Shown piece after piece: positions 23,909-33,184 of a DNA stretch of 64,000 bases. The stretch spans positions 248,001 to 312,000 of the forward strand of contig NZ_JAAEHL010000005.1 in the NCBI RefSeq assembly GCF_010614725.1. The letters run 5' to 3'. How positions within the stretch are numbered: the first letter of the stretch is position 1; every line of letters begins with the position of its first letter. Below the pieces are notes generated by a model that ran no database searches, was not told the DNA's origin, and was given only the letters and a program-made list of their open reading frames with translations. The DNA comes from Flavobacterium ajazii. GTDB lineage: Bacteria > Bacteroidota > Bacteroidia > Flavobacteriales > Flavobacteriaceae. The translations under genes were made by a program, and so were the position numbers.

Positions 23909-24508
23909 ATGAAAGAGAAAATTATATCAAAAGCAAGTGATTTATTTTTAAAACTCGGTTTTAAGAGCGTTACAATGGATGATATTGCAGGAGAGATGTG
24001 TATTTCAAAAAAAACGATCTACAAATATTTTTGTAATAAGGAAGTTTTAATCGAAGAAAGCACAGCAACGGTACATAAACAAGTGCATGATTTAATCGAC
24101 ACTATTGTGGCCAAAGATTATAATTCGATTCAGGAAAATTTTGAAATCAGGGAAATGTTTCGCGATATGTTTAAAAATAATATTGATACCTCCCCTATTT
24201 ATCAGTTAAAAAAACATTATCCTGAAATCTATCAGACAGTACTAACAAAAGAAATCGATCAGTGTACTCAGTATTTTAGAGCAAATATTGAAAAAGGAAT
24301 CCGTGAAGGATTTTATCGTGAAGATCTTAATGTTGATGTTTATGTGAAATTTTATTACACACTGGTTTTTCACATTAACGAAACAACGATTTCAGAAAGA
24401 GAAGCACAGAAAATGGAATTGGAAGCGTTGGAATATCATACCAGAGCAATGGCTACTGAAAAAGGAATACAGGAACTGGAAAAACAACTTAAAAAAATTA
24501 CAAATTAA
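23909..24508 (+). CDS. TetR/AcrR family transcriptional regulator
   Basis: A 199-residue one-component regulator. The N-terminal DNA-binding domain (residues 3-50) contains the TetR helix-turn-helix (GFKSVTMDDIAGEMCISKKT, then IYKYFCNKEVL). The remaining helices form the ligand-binding and dimer domain, which is family-variable. It is the first gene of a four-gene run with TolC, adaptor and RND pump (19, 8 and 92 bases between), the classical layout for a local repressor of efflux. Dyad O3 lies upstream, and two better copies frame the YceI promoter. The inducer is unknown. Confidence 0.9.
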   Translation: MKEKIISKASDLFLKLGFKSVTMDDIAGEMCISKKTIYKYFCNKEVLIEESTATVHKQVHDLIDTIVAKDYNSIQENFEIREMFRDMFKNNIDTSPIYQLKKHYPEIYQTVLTKEIDQCTQYFRANIEKGIREGFYREDLNVDVYVKFYYTLVFHINETTISEREAQKMELEALEYHTRAMATEKGIQELEKQLKKITN

Positions 24509-24527
24509 TCGTCAATCTATAAACTAT

Positions 24528-25862
24528 ATGAAAAGAATAATTCTAATATTTTTGTGCTCCGTTGGCCTCTCAGCCAATGCACAAGTCAAGACATTAACCT
24601 TAAAAGATGCTCTTACGTATGCGCTTCAAAATAAAGCCGAAGCGAGAAAATCTAAATTAGAGGTTGAAAACAGTGAATATAAAATTCAGGAAATACGTTC
24701 AAGAGCATTACCACAAATATCTGCCAATGGTAATTTGACATACAATCCAATCATTCAGACAACTGTTATTGACGGAGCGGCATTTAATGCTCCGGGAACT
24801 ACAATTCAGGCAGCATTTGGTCAGAAATGGACATCAACTGCCGGAGTTTCTTTAACTCAGGCTATATTTGATCAATCTGTTTTTACAGGATTGAGAGCGG
24901 CAAAATCTACACGTGAATTTTACCAAATAAACGATCAATTAACAGAAGAACAGGTAATTGAAAGAGTAGCTAACAATTATTACTCTGTCTATGTACAGCG
25001 TGAAAGATTAACCCTTTTAGACAGTACTTATGCTAATACGACAAAAGTTCACGATATTGTAAAAGGACAATTTGAAAACGGCTTAGCCAAAAAAATTGAT
25101 CTGGATCGAATTGTTGTAAAACTATCCAATATTGATACAGACCGCCAGCAGGTTAAAAACCAAGTTGAATTACAGGAAAATTCTTTAAAATTTTATATGG
25201 GTATGCCTATAGAAACTCAAATTGAAATTCCAAAAAAAGAATTTGAAGCTGTACCTGCTGCATTGACTGAAGTCCCAAATGTAGAAAACAGAACAGAATA
25301 TCTGCTTTTGAAAAAACAGGAAGAACTGTTAGTATATAATAAAAAAGCTGTTGAAGCAGGATATTATCCAACACTTTCATTAACTGCAGGCTATAACTAT
25401 ATTGGTCAGGGACCTGAACTTCCGTGGTTTGCAAAACCCGAAAAAGGGGTTTACTGGTCAGATTTCTCTGCAATTGGATTAAACTTACATATACCAATTT
25501 TTACAGGATTTGGAACCCGTGCTAAAGTAAGACAGGCTGATATTGAAATCAGATCGATTCAGGAGGACATGAAAGACACTAAACTTTCACTGGATCTGGA
25601 CTACAGAAATGCAATGACCCAAATCAATAATAACATGGTTACTATTGAGAACCAAAGAGAAAACATGCGTTTAGCCCGTGAGATTTTAAGCAATACAAAA
25701 AACAATTATCTTCAGGGATTAGCATCTTTAACCGATTTATTAGATGCTGAAAATGCACATCAGGAAGCTCAAAACAATTTTACAAGAGCAGTTTTAAATT
25801 ATAAAATTGCCGAAATATCTCTAATCAAATCAAAAGGCGAACTAAAAACTCTTATTAAATAA
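24528..25862 (+). CDS. TolC family outer-membrane efflux protein
   Basis: A 444-residue outer-membrane channel subunit with a signal peptide (MKRIILIFLCSVGLSANAQ). Two homologous halves with long alpha-helical stretches are typical of the TolC/OEP family: the first around LTLKDALTYALQNKAEARKS, the second around ITNNN-like coiled regions and LREILSNTKNNYLQGLASLT-type sequence near residue 390. It would trimerise and join the adaptor and RND pump encoded downstream into a tripartite exporter. The adaptor gene follows after 8 bases. Confidence 0.92.
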   Translation: MKRIILIFLCSVGLSANAQVKTLTLKDALTYALQNKAEARKSKLEVENSEYKIQEIRSRALPQISANGNLTYNPIIQTTVIDGAAFNAPGTTIQAAFGQKWTSTAGVSLTQAIFDQSVFTGLRAAKSTREFYQINDQLTEEQVIERVANNYYSVYVQRERLTLLDSTYANTTKVHDIVKGQFENGLAKKIDLDRIVVKLSNIDTDRQQVKNQVELQENSLKFYMGMPIETQIEIPKKEFEAVPAALTEVPNVENRTEYLLLKKQEELLVYNKKAVEAGYYPTLSLTAGYNYIGQGPELPWFAKPEKGVYWSDFSAIGLNLHIPIFTGFGTRAKVRQADIEIRSIQEDMKDTKLSLDLDYRNAMTQINNNMVTIENQRENMRLAREILSNTKNNYLQGLASLTDLLDAENAHQEAQNNFTRAVLNYKIAEISLIKSKGELKTLIK

Positions 25863-25870
25863 CTGAACAA

Positions 25871-26938
25871 ATGAAAAAAATTATTATAACAATTGTAGTC
25901 ATAGTTGGAGCATTAGCACTAATTGGATTCGTATTAACTAAAAATAAGGCCGAGAACAAAGCGAAAACAGATATCGTAGCTGAGAAAAATGCTGCTGTTT
26001 CTGTTAAAGTAACTCCTGTAAAAACAGAAGTAGTTTCATTGGATTTCGTTGCTAATGGAAACTTTGCACCAACTCAGGAATTGACTTTCTCTGCTGAAAA
26101 ATCCGGAAAAGTAATTAGTGTTTTGGTCAAAGAAGGAGATTATGTAAGAGTAGGTCAGACTTTACTGACCATGAGAGGTGACGTAATTAATGTAAGTGCA
26201 CAACAGGCTCAGGCTGTTTATCAAAATGCAAAATCTGATTATGCGAGATATGAAAATGCTTTTAAAACAGGTGGTGTTACAAAACAACAATTAGATCAGG
26301 CAAAATTGGCTTTAACAAATGCTGAATCTAATTTAAAACAAGCAAACATTAATGTCGGTGATACAAAAGTAAAAGCGCCAATCAACGGATTTATCAACAA
26401 AAAATACGTTGAACCGGGATCTATCTTAACCGGCATGCCTGCAACTGCCTTATTTGATATCGTTAATGTTTCTAAATTAAAGCTGACTGTTACAGTAAAC
26501 GAAAATCAGGTAGCCAGCTTGAAAAAAGGAGATAATATTAATGTTACAGCAAGTGTTTACCCAGATAAAACATTCCCTGGCAAAATTACTTTTATCGCTG
26601 CAAAAGCAGACGCAAGCTTAAACTTCCCTGTTGAAATTGAAATCACAAACAATTCTAACAATGACCTGAAAGCAGGTATGTACGGAACTGCAAATTTTGC
26701 TTCAAAACAACAGAAACAAAACTTAATGGTGGTACCAAGAAATGCATTTGTTGGAAGTGTGAGCAGCAACGAAATTTTTGTAGCTGAAAATGGTAAAGCT
26801 AAATTGAAAAAAGTAACTGCTGGTAGAATTTTAGGAGATCAGGTAGAAATTATCAACGGATTATCTGACGGAGAAAAAGTTATCACTACAGGTCAGATCA
26901 ACTTACAAGACGGAAATACAGTAGAAATTATTAAATAA
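25871..26938 (+). CDS. RND efflux periplasmic adaptor (membrane fusion protein)
   Basis: A 355-residue adaptor with an N-terminal membrane anchor (about residues 4-23) and no lipobox. The biotinyl/lipoyl-like hairpin is seen as SGKVISVLVKEGDYVRVGQ near residue 78 and again as VKAPINGFINKKYVEPGS near 168. Between them lies a short coiled-coil (AQAVYQNAKSDYARYENAF). A beta-barrel and membrane-proximal domain follow (GLSDGEKVITTGQINLQDG at the end). It connects the TolC channel to the RND transporter. A 92-base gap with paired heptamer arrays separates it from the pump gene. Confidence 0.92.
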   Translation: MKKIIITIVVIVGALALIGFVLTKNKAENKAKTDIVAEKNAAVSVKVTPVKTEVVSLDFVANGNFAPTQELTFSAEKSGKVISVLVKEGDYVRVGQTLLTMRGDVINVSAQQAQAVYQNAKSDYARYENAFKTGGVTKQQLDQAKLALTNAESNLKQANINVGDTKVKAPINGFINKKYVEPGSILTGMPATALFDIVNVSKLKLTVTVNENQVASLKKGDNINVTASVYPDKTFPGKITFIAAKADASLNFPVEIEITNNSNNDLKAGMYGTANFASKQQKQNLMVVPRNAFVGSVSSNEIFVAENGKAKLKKVTAGRILGDQVEIINGLSDGEKVITTGQINLQDGNTVEIIK

Positions 26939-26946
26939 TTGACCGC

Positions 26947-27021
26947 TTTAAGCCGTAAGCAATAAGCTTTAAGCCTTTTTATAAATGCCTAAAGCCTACA
27001 GCGTATAGCCTACAGCCTAAA
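26947..27021. repeat. Inverted pair of 7-bp arrays between adaptor and RND genes
   Basis: Left array, 26947-26974: TTTAAGC, CGTAAGC, AATAAGC, TTTAAGC. Right array, 26987-27021: GCCTAAA, GCCTACA, GCGTATA, GCCTACA, GCCTAAA. The reverse complement of the left unit (GCTTAAA) resembles the right unit, so the arrays face each other and can fold into a hairpin with several registers. It lies inside an operon. Confidence 0.75.
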
Positions 27022-27030
27022 ACAAAATAT

Positions 27031-30000
27031 ATGAAATTAGCCGAAATATCCATAAAACGTCCGTCGCTGGTAATTGTATTGTTTACAATTCTGACACTTG
27101 GTGGATTGTTCAGCTACAGCCAACTAGGCTATGAGCTGATTCCAAAATTTGAGCAAAACGTTATTACAATTTCTACGATTTACCCAGGAGCTTCTCCAAG
27201 TGAGGTAGAAAATACAGTTACAAAGAAAATTGAGGATGCGATAGCGTCTTTAGAGAACGTAAAAAAGATTGACTCAAAGTCTTACGAGAGTTTATCTATC
27301 GTTTCGATTACGTTGACATCAAACGCAAAAGTCGACTTTTCTCTTAATGATGCACAGCGTAAAATCAACGCCATTATCAGTGATTTACCGGATGATGTTA
27401 AAACGCCGGCTCTTACCAAATTCTCACTGAGTGATTTACCAATTATGACACTTGGGGCAAATGGTAAGATGGATGAAGCAGCATTTTACGACTTAATTGA
27501 CAAAAAAATAGCGCCAATTTTGTCCCGTGTACAAGGTGTAGCTCAGGTAAATATTATTGGTGGTTCTGAGCGTGAAATTCAGGTAAATCTTGATGCAGTA
27601 AAAATGCAGGGTTACGGATTGTCTGTTCCTCAGGTACAACAAAATATTCTGACTTCAAACTTAGATTTCCCAACAGGAAATATTCAGACCCGTAACCAAA
27701 AAATATTAATTCGTTTAGCAGGTAAATATAAAAATGTTGAAGAATTAAGAAATTTAGTGGTTTCTTCTCAAAATGGAATCCAAATTCGTTTAGGTGATAT
27801 TGCAGATGTTCAGGATACGCAGAAAATCGCTGAAAAAATATCGCGTGTAGATCAAAAAAGTGCGATCGTTTTACAAATCGTAAAACAATCTGATGCCAAT
27901 GCCGTAGCAGTAAGTGAGCAGTTATTGAAAACAATTGCAACATTAGAAAAAGATTATGAGGTAAATAAACTTAAACTGGAAGTAGCAAAAGATAGTACAA
28001 TCTTTACTCTTGAAGCTGCTGACTCTGTAGTTCACGATTTATTGATTGCGGTAATTCTGGTAGCATTTGTAATGTTGTTTTTCCTTCATAGTATCAGAAA
28101 CTCATTGATCGTAATGGTTTCGATTCCGGCTTCGTTGATTGCAACTTTCATCGGAATTTATTTAATGGGATATACCCTGAACTTAATGAGTTTATTAGGT
28201 TTATCTCTTGTTGTTGGTATTCTTGTAGATGATGCGATTGTGGTACTCGAGAATATTTACAGACATATGGAAATGGGTAAAAGCCGAATCCGTGCATCTT
28301 ACGATGGAACAGCGGAAATTGGTGGTACAGTAACTTCTATTACCTTGGTAATTGTCGTGGTATTCTTGCCGATTGCGATGAGTTCAGGATTGGTTTCTAA
28401 TATCATTACGCAATTCTGTGTTACAGTAATTATCTCAACGATGTTATCGCTTTTAGCTTCATTTACTATTATCCCATGGTTGTCATCTCGTTTTGGTAAA
28501 TTAGAGCATATTGAAGGAAAGAATTTATTTGGAAGAATCATTCTTGGTTTTGAAGACTATTTAACACGTTTCACAGACTGGGTTTCTCACTTACTTACAT
28601 GGTGTTTAGATCATTATATCAAGACTTTCGTCGTAGTAATTATATTGTTCTTTGCTTCTACCATTGGATTAATGGGCGGAGGTTTCATCGGAGGGGAGTT
28701 CTTTGCTTCTTCTGATAGTGGAGAGTTCTTAGTACAGATTGAAATGCCAAAAGACGCATCTTTAGAGCAAACGAACTTTATGACTCAAAAAGCCGAAGCT
28801 TTCTTAAAATCTCAGGAATATGTTCACAGCCAGATTACAACTGTAGGACAAACCTCTGAAGGTTTTGGAGCATCTCAGGCTACTGCTTACAAAGCAGAGA
28901 TTGACGTAAAAATGATCGAACAAAAAGATCGTACGGATGATGCGAATGTATATGCGGCTAAAATCAAACGTAAACTTGAAAAAGTATTAGTTGGAGCAAA
29001 AGTAAAAACGGTTCCTGTTGGTATCTTAGGTACTGCTGAAGATGCTACCTTAGGATTGATCGTTACAGGTCCTTCAACAGAAGCTGCAATGGCTTTTGCG
29101 AAACAAGCTGAAGCTGAATTGAGAACTATTCCTGGAACGACAGAAATCAAATTAACGGTTGAAGACGGAAACCCTGAAATCAATGTAAAAGTGGACCGTG
29201 ATAAAATGGCAGCTTTAGGATTGACACTTCAAACTGTTGGTTTAACAATGCAGACTGCTTTTAGCGGAAACACAGACGGTAAATTCAGAGCCGGAGAATA
29301 CGAGTATGACATCAACATCAGATACAATGCATTCGACAGAAAAAGTATTACAGATGTAAGTAATTTAATTTTCATTAATGCAGCGGGACAACAAATTAAA
29401 CTATCCCAGTTTGCCGATATTACAGAAGGTTCTGGACCTAGCCAGCTAGAGCGAAGAGATAAATCTGCTTCGGTAACTGTAAAAGGACAAAACGTTGGTG
29501 TACCATCAGGAACGATTGTTGGAATATGGCAGGAGAAGTTAGACAAACTTAAAAAACCGGCCGGAGTTAACTACATCTGGGGTGGTGATATGGAGAATCA
29601 GTCTGAAGGTTTTGGTACTTTAGGAATCGCTTTATTAGCAGCTATTATTTTGGTTTACCTTGTAATGGTGAGTTTGTATGACAGTTTCGCACACCCATTC
29701 GTAGTATTGTTTGCTATTCCGCTTTCGTTTATTGGAGCGATGTTAGCTCTTGCATTAACAAACAACTCACTTAACATCTTTACCATTTTGGGTATCATTA
29801 TGTTGATTGGTCTGGTGTGTAAGAATGCGATCATGCTTGTCGATTATACCAATCAAAGAAGAGCCGCAGGAGAATCTATCAGAACAGCCTTAATTCAGGC
29901 TAACCACGCTCGTTTACGTCCGATTTTGATGACTACAATTGCAATGGTTTTCGGTATGTTCCCAATTGCATTAGCATCCGGAGCAGGAGCTGAATGGAAA

Positions 30001-30207
30001 AACGGTTTGGCCTGGGTAATTATTGGAGGATTAATTTCTTCTTTATTCTTAACCTTAATCGTAGTACCAGTAATTTATAATATTATGGAGAAATTAATTC
30101 AGAAATTCTCTAAAGGAGATAAAATCGATTACGAAGCTGAAATGGTTGCCGATTATGAGGCAACAGAATTAAGCGAAGACGGTTTTAACCCTAAACATAC
30201 GCATTAA
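27031..30207 (+). CDS. RND multidrug efflux permease (HAE1 family)
   Basis: A 1058-residue inner-membrane proton-driven transporter of the resistance-nodulation-division superfamily, AcrB/MexB-like. The start MKLAEISIKRPSLVIVLFTI is the first transmembrane helix. The two-fold architecture is visible, with two large periplasmic loops and twelve helices. Proton-relay residues are present in TM4 (VGILVDDAIVVLENIYRHME) and in TM10 (GLVCKNAIMLVDYTNQRR). Length matches the family. It forms a tripartite pump with the two genes upstream and is presumably controlled by the TetR protein. Substrates cannot be predicted. A perfect terminator follows at 30233. Confidence 0.94.
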   Translation: MKLAEISIKRPSLVIVLFTILTLGGLFSYSQLGYELIPKFEQNVITISTIYPGASPSEVENTVTKKIEDAIASLENVKKIDSKSYESLSIVSITLTSNAKVDFSLNDAQRKINAIISDLPDDVKTPALTKFSLSDLPIMTLGANGKMDEAAFYDLIDKKIAPILSRVQGVAQVNIIGGSEREIQVNLDAVKMQGYGLSVPQVQQNILTSNLDFPTGNIQTRNQKILIRLAGKYKNVEELRNLVVSSQNGIQIRLGDIADVQDTQKIAEKISRVDQKSAIVLQIVKQSDANAVAVSEQLLKTIATLEKDYEVNKLKLEVAKDSTIFTLEAADSVVHDLLIAVILVAFVMLFFLHSIRNSLIVMVSIPASLIATFIGIYLMGYTLNLMSLLGLSLVVGILVDDAIVVLENIYRHMEMGKSRIRASYDGTAEIGGTVTSITLVIVVVFLPIAMSSGLVSNIITQFCVTVIISTMLSLLASFTIIPWLSSRFGKLEHIEGKNLFGRIILGFEDYLTRFTDWVSHLLTWCLDHYIKTFVVVIILFFASTIGLMGGGFIGGEFFASSDSGEFLVQIEMPKDASLEQTNFMTQKAEAFLKSQEYVHSQITTVGQTSEGFGASQATAYKAEIDVKMIEQKDRTDDANVYAAKIKRKLEKVLVGAKVKTVPVGILGTAEDATLGLIVTGPSTEAAMAFAKQAEAELRTIPGTTEIKLTVEDGNPEINVKVDRDKMAALGLTLQTVGLTMQTAFSGNTDGKFRAGEYEYDINIRYNAFDRKSITDVSNLIFINAAGQQIKLSQFADITEGSGPSQLERRDKSASVTVKGQNVGVPSGTIVGIWQEKLDKLKKPAGVNYIWGGDMENQSEGFGTLGIALLAAIILVYLVMVSLYDSFAHPFVVLFAIPLSFIGAMLALALTNNSLNIFTILGIIMLIGLVCKNAIMLVDYTNQRRAAGESIRTALIQANHARLRPILMTTIAMVFGMFPIALASGAGAEWKNGLAWVIIGGLISSLFLTLIVVPVIYNIMEKLIQKFSKGDKIDYEAEMVADYEATELSEDGFNPKHTH

Positions 30208-30232
30208 TTAATTGTTGTTTTGATTTAAATTG

Positions 30233-30266
30233 AAAAGCCTGTTCAAATTAATGAACAGGCTTTTTT
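30233..30266 (+). terminator. Terminator after the RND efflux operon
   Basis: AAAAGCCTGTTCA and TGAACAGGCTTTT pair perfectly with a short loop and run into T residues, 25 bases past the pump stop codon. Confidence 0.88.
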
Positions 30267-30317
30267 GATTTAATTTACTTTTTAATCTTATTTCTTATTT
30301 GGAACAAATAAAAATAA

Positions 30318-30349
30318 TTTGTTTTGTGTTACTTCAAAAACTAAATTTG
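30318..30349 (+). promoter_or_regulatory. Promoter of the PepSY operon
   Basis: TTTG (30318-30321), 20 bases, TAAATTTG (30342-30349): a full match to the Bacteroidota -33/-7 pattern, 19 bases before the first gene. No obvious Fur-type palindrome is seen. Confidence 0.7.
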
Positions 30350-30368
30350 CTTCATAAAATTTCGGATT

Positions 30369-30701
30369 ATGATAACAATAGCAAGTCTTATCGTTTTTTT
30401 AGCTTTTTACACTTTATATTACACTTCAAAAAGAGCTGTTTTATCCTATGATTTAGGTTTTGAAAAATGGATGCAGAAAAATCCAAAACAAACCAAAATC
30501 ACCGGATTAGTTTTGCTCTTAACTGCATATGGTTTTTGGCTTTTTACACAATCACTGGGCTGCGGAACTCTGCTGTTTTTTATTCAGTTAATGGCCATCG
30601 GAAGCCTGATTGTTTTGCTAACACCTCTAAAAAAAATAAGCCGCTTCGCATTATTGATTCTTTTTATAATTATAGCTTCATTAGAATTTTATTACTCCTA
30701 A
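30369..30701 (+). CDS. Small membrane protein of a PepSY operon
   Basis: A 110-residue membrane protein with three to four hydrophobic segments and a KNPKQTK loop. It resembles the small membrane proteins (DUF3325-like) that accompany PepSY transmembrane proteins in iron-uptake loci; the resemblance is by size, topology and gene order, not by a motif. The next gene begins 3 bases after its stop, so the three genes are one transcript from the promoter at 30318. Confidence 0.7.
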   Translation: MITIASLIVFLAFYTLYYTSKRAVLSYDLGFEKWMQKNPKQTKITGLVLLLTAYGFWLFTQSLGCGTLLFFIQLMAIGSLIVLLTPLKKISRFALLILFIIIASLEFYYS

Positions 30702-30704
30702 AAT

Positions 30705-31007
30705 ATGCCCGCAAATCCTAAATACTTAACTCAGTCTAAATGGCAACGGTTTGCCAAAATTACAGCTGCCATTCTGGGTGGTTATTTTGTTTCGGTTACC
30801 TTTCATTTGGCTTTAGCTTCGTGGTTTAACCGGGCAGATATTCTTATTACAATGGCTTTTAGCGGTTTTATCCTTTGGGTGGTGCTTATGGTAGTTGCTT
30901 TTTTAGCCAAAAACGGATGGAAAATCTGGATGGTTTACATACTTCTATCCCTAATTTTCTCTCTTTTTATATATTTAGGACAAACCTATAATCCAACTGC
31001 ACAATAA
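30705..31007 (+). CDS. Small membrane protein, iron-uptake associated type
   Basis: A 100-residue membrane protein with three predicted helices (TAAILGGYFVSVTFHLALA, ITMAFSGFILWVVLMVVAFL, MVYILLSLIFSLFIYLG). Size and arrangement agree with the DUF3649-like partner found before PepSY proteins in siderophore loci. It sits 3 bases after the previous gene and 3 bases before the next one. Role inferred from context. Confidence 0.7.
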   Translation: MPANPKYLTQSKWQRFAKITAAILGGYFVSVTFHLALASWFNRADILITMAFSGFILWVVLMVVAFLAKNGWKIWMVYILLSLIFSLFIYLGQTYNPTAQ

Positions 31008-31010
31008 TCC

Positions 31011-32558
31011 ATGAGTAATCGTAATTATAATATCTATTTTCATACGCATACTGTTAGCGGAATTGTTATCAGTGTAGTTCTTTTTGTGATTTTCTTTGCC
31101 GGTTCTTTTTCCTTTTTCAGGGATGAAATCATCAATTGGGAGAGAAATGAATCAGCCCCTATTTCACGGGAAATTGATTTAAACTATGACGCTGCCTTAA
31201 AAAAACTGGACAAAGAATATATTTTGCATGGGCGAAATATTACCATTTCTAAGCACAGCAACGAAAGAAGGGTTAACATTTATGCAGAAGGAACCAAAGA
31301 TACTCTCGCTCCTGCTAAACAAAAAGAAGGAAGCTTTTTTTATTTAGATACCAAAAATTATAAAACAGCAACCTACGAAGAATCTTATTCTTTGGGAGAA
31401 TTTTTATACCGACTGCATTTTTTAGCTCAAATTCCTTATCCTGCCGGATATTATCTTTCGGGTTTTATTGCGTTGTTTTTCCTGTTTGCAATAGTTACAG
31501 GCGTTTTATTACACTGGAAAAAAATTGTATCTAATTTTTATGTTTTCCGTCCAAAAGAAAAGCTTAAAACTTTATGGACAGATGCGCACACCGCATTAGG
31601 AATGATTGGCCTTCCTTTTCAGTTTGTATATGCCGTAACCGGTGCTTTTTTTATGATTAAACTTTTAATCGTTGCTCCGGCTGTAATGACACTTTACAAT
31701 GGTGATCAGGATAAATTATATAAAGAACTGGAATACACAGATCCTGAATTTAAATTTGACAATAAAAAATTAGCAGTCCCTTTTAGCATCAATCAATTAG
31801 TTTCAAAAGCAAAAAGTAACTGGAAGGATTTTGAAATTACCCGAGTGATGATTCATAACTACGGTGATACCAATATGCATGTTTTAGTTGAAGGCGAATT
31901 ATTAAGCACCAAAAAATTTACCGGAATCGGAAAAGTAGTTTATCGTATTGCAGACGGCAAAGAAGTTGCAAGAAAAAATCCTGAAACAGAAAACCATTAT
32001 TTAGATGTTGTAAAAAATGTTTTATACCGCATTCATTTTGGTGATTATGGCGGATATGCCTTAAAAATTGTAAGCTTTGTTCTTGGAATTATAACCTGTT
32101 TTGTGATTATTTCGGGAGTAATGATTTGGTTAATCGCAAGAGATAAGAAAAACATGCCGGAAAAAAAACGTCGTTTCAACGAAGGTGTTGTCCGAATTTA
32201 TTTGGCCATTTGTTTAAGTATGTATCCTGTTACGGCATTGGCTTTTATTTCGACCAAATTATTTCATCCTTTGACACAAACTAATTTATACAGCATTTAT
32301 TTTATTGGATGGCTATTGCTTGCAATCTTTTTTATTATCAAAAAGAATGACGCCTTTACCAACAAATGGTGTTTGATTTCAGGAAGTATTTTAGGGTTCT
32401 TAATTCCGGTTACAAACGGAATCGTTTCCGGAAACTGGTTCTGGAGTTCATTCCTTCAAAACCGTATTCAGATTTTCTTTATTGATGTTTTCTGGATTGT
32501 CCTGGCTTCCCTCACACTTTACATCGCTTTTTCATTAAAACCAAAAGAAACAGAATAA
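31011..32558 (+). CDS. PepSY-associated transmembrane protein
   Basis: A 515-residue inner-membrane protein of the PepSY_TM (PiuB-like) family. Four helices form the core: helix 1 at about 13-34 (TVSGIVISVVLFVIFFAGSF), then a periplasmic domain, YLSGFIALFFLFAIVTGVLL near 148, WTDAHTALGMIGLPFQFVYA near 190, and a helix near 350. The H in HTHTVSG and DAHTALG lie at helix ends as in family members. A C-terminal extension adds several helices (about 395-510). Family members reduce or help release iron from siderophores, or pass electrons across the membrane. With the two small partners this operon is probably iron related; no TonB receptor is adjacent. Confidence 0.82.
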   Translation: MSNRNYNIYFHTHTVSGIVISVVLFVIFFAGSFSFFRDEIINWERNESAPISREIDLNYDAALKKLDKEYILHGRNITISKHSNERRVNIYAEGTKDTLAPAKQKEGSFFYLDTKNYKTATYEESYSLGEFLYRLHFLAQIPYPAGYYLSGFIALFFLFAIVTGVLLHWKKIVSNFYVFRPKEKLKTLWTDAHTALGMIGLPFQFVYAVTGAFFMIKLLIVAPAVMTLYNGDQDKLYKELEYTDPEFKFDNKKLAVPFSINQLVSKAKSNWKDFEITRVMIHNYGDTNMHVLVEGELLSTKKFTGIGKVVYRIADGKEVARKNPETENHYLDVVKNVLYRIHFGDYGGYALKIVSFVLGIITCFVIISGVMIWLIARDKKNMPEKKRRFNEGVVRIYLAICLSMYPVTALAFISTKLFHPLTQTNLYSIYFIGWLLLAIFFIIKKNDAFTNKWCLISGSILGFLIPVTNGIVSGNWFWSSFLQNRIQIFFIDVFWIVLASLTLYIAFSLKPKETE

Positions 32559-32572
32559 ACGATTTAGAAAAC

Positions 32573-32608
32573 AAAAAGGAGAAAATTCAATGAATTTTCT
32601 CCTTTTTT
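32573..32608. terminator. Terminator after the PepSY operon
   Basis: AAAAAGGAGAAAATTC and GAATTTTCTCCTTTTT pair perfectly, flanked by A- and T-runs, between the convergent PepSY and MORN genes; it can serve both strands. Confidence 0.88.
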
Positions 32609-32625
32609 AATTAACTGAAATCATC

Positions 32626-32973
32626 TTAATTTGTATGTGCGATAACTTTTTCTTCTAAGTTTTTCACCGAATTAATTTTGCTGTTTGAATAATCTACCTG
32701 ACAAATATTTTTGTCGTTGAAATAAATCCATTTTCCGGTTTTCAATCCGTCTTTGTATTCTGCAATTGCTTTTTTATTTCCATTTTCGTCATAAGATACC
32801 CAAACACCGTCTAATTTACCTTCTTTAAAAAAACCTTCCTGCTGTACTTTACCATTTTCATAGTAATAAGTAGCTCTAACTTTGTTACCAACAGCTTCCA
32901 ATTCAGGTTTTGTTTCTTGAGCAGCTAAAATCCCTGAGAACAATACTGCAGCTAAAATTACACACTTTTTCAT
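32626..32973 (-). CDS. Exported MORN-repeat (YwqK-like) protein
   Basis: A 115-residue protein with signal peptide MKKCVILAAVLFSGILAAQ. The mature part consists of three MORN-type repeats (YYYENGKVQQEGFFKEGKLD, then WVSYDENGNKKAIAEYKDGL, then KWIYFNDKN). Proteins of this kind are often named toxin-antitoxin YwqK antitoxin in automatic annotation, but there is no toxin gene here and export speaks against that. The ATG at 32973 gives the signal peptide; the longer frame begins with a TTG. A -7 box (TATCTTTG) is at 33006-33013. Function unknown. Confidence 0.8.
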   Translation of the reverse strand: MKKCVILAAVLFSGILAAQETKPELEAVGNKVRATYYYENGKVQQEGFFKEGKLDGVWVSYDENGNKKAIAEYKDGLKTGKWIYFNDKNICQVDYSNSKINSVKNLEEKVIAHTN

Positions 32974-33005
32974 ATCTTTAGGTATTAATGTTATCAAATC
33001 TTTAT

Positions 33006-33013
33006 CAAAGATA
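33006..33013 (-). promoter_or_regulatory. -7 box of the MORN-repeat gene
   Basis: TATCTTTG on the minus strand (TAnnTTTG), 33 bases before the start at 32973. No clear -33 element. Confidence 0.45.
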
Positions 33014-33100
33014 GTTAATAGTTTACATTAAAAAAACTTTTACTTAACAATTTGGTAACATTGAGTAAAAACTTAACATTGGAAATCAGTACGGTATAAA

Positions 33101-33126
33101 AAAACCAATGCTCAGGCATTGGTTTT
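33101..33126 (-). terminator. Terminator after the thiol oxidoreductase gene
   Basis: AAAACCAATGC, loop TCAG, GCATTGGTTTT: 11 perfect pairs. On the minus strand a T-run follows. It lies 58 bases past the stop of the gene at 33185. Confidence 0.82.
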
Positions 33127-33184
33127 ACTGGGATTTTTAAAAATATTTAAAATTACGATAACGTTGTAAATTTTAGATATAAAT

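Noticed and set aside
26947..27021. A CRISPR array or tRNA-derived repeat
   Set aside because: Units are 7 bp, degenerate and contiguous, with no spacers and no cas genes in the window; no cloverleaf can be drawn.
32626..32973. Calling the MORN-repeat gene a toxin-antitoxin antitoxin
   Set aside because: It has a signal peptide and no toxin gene next to it; the antitoxin label comes from generic family naming.
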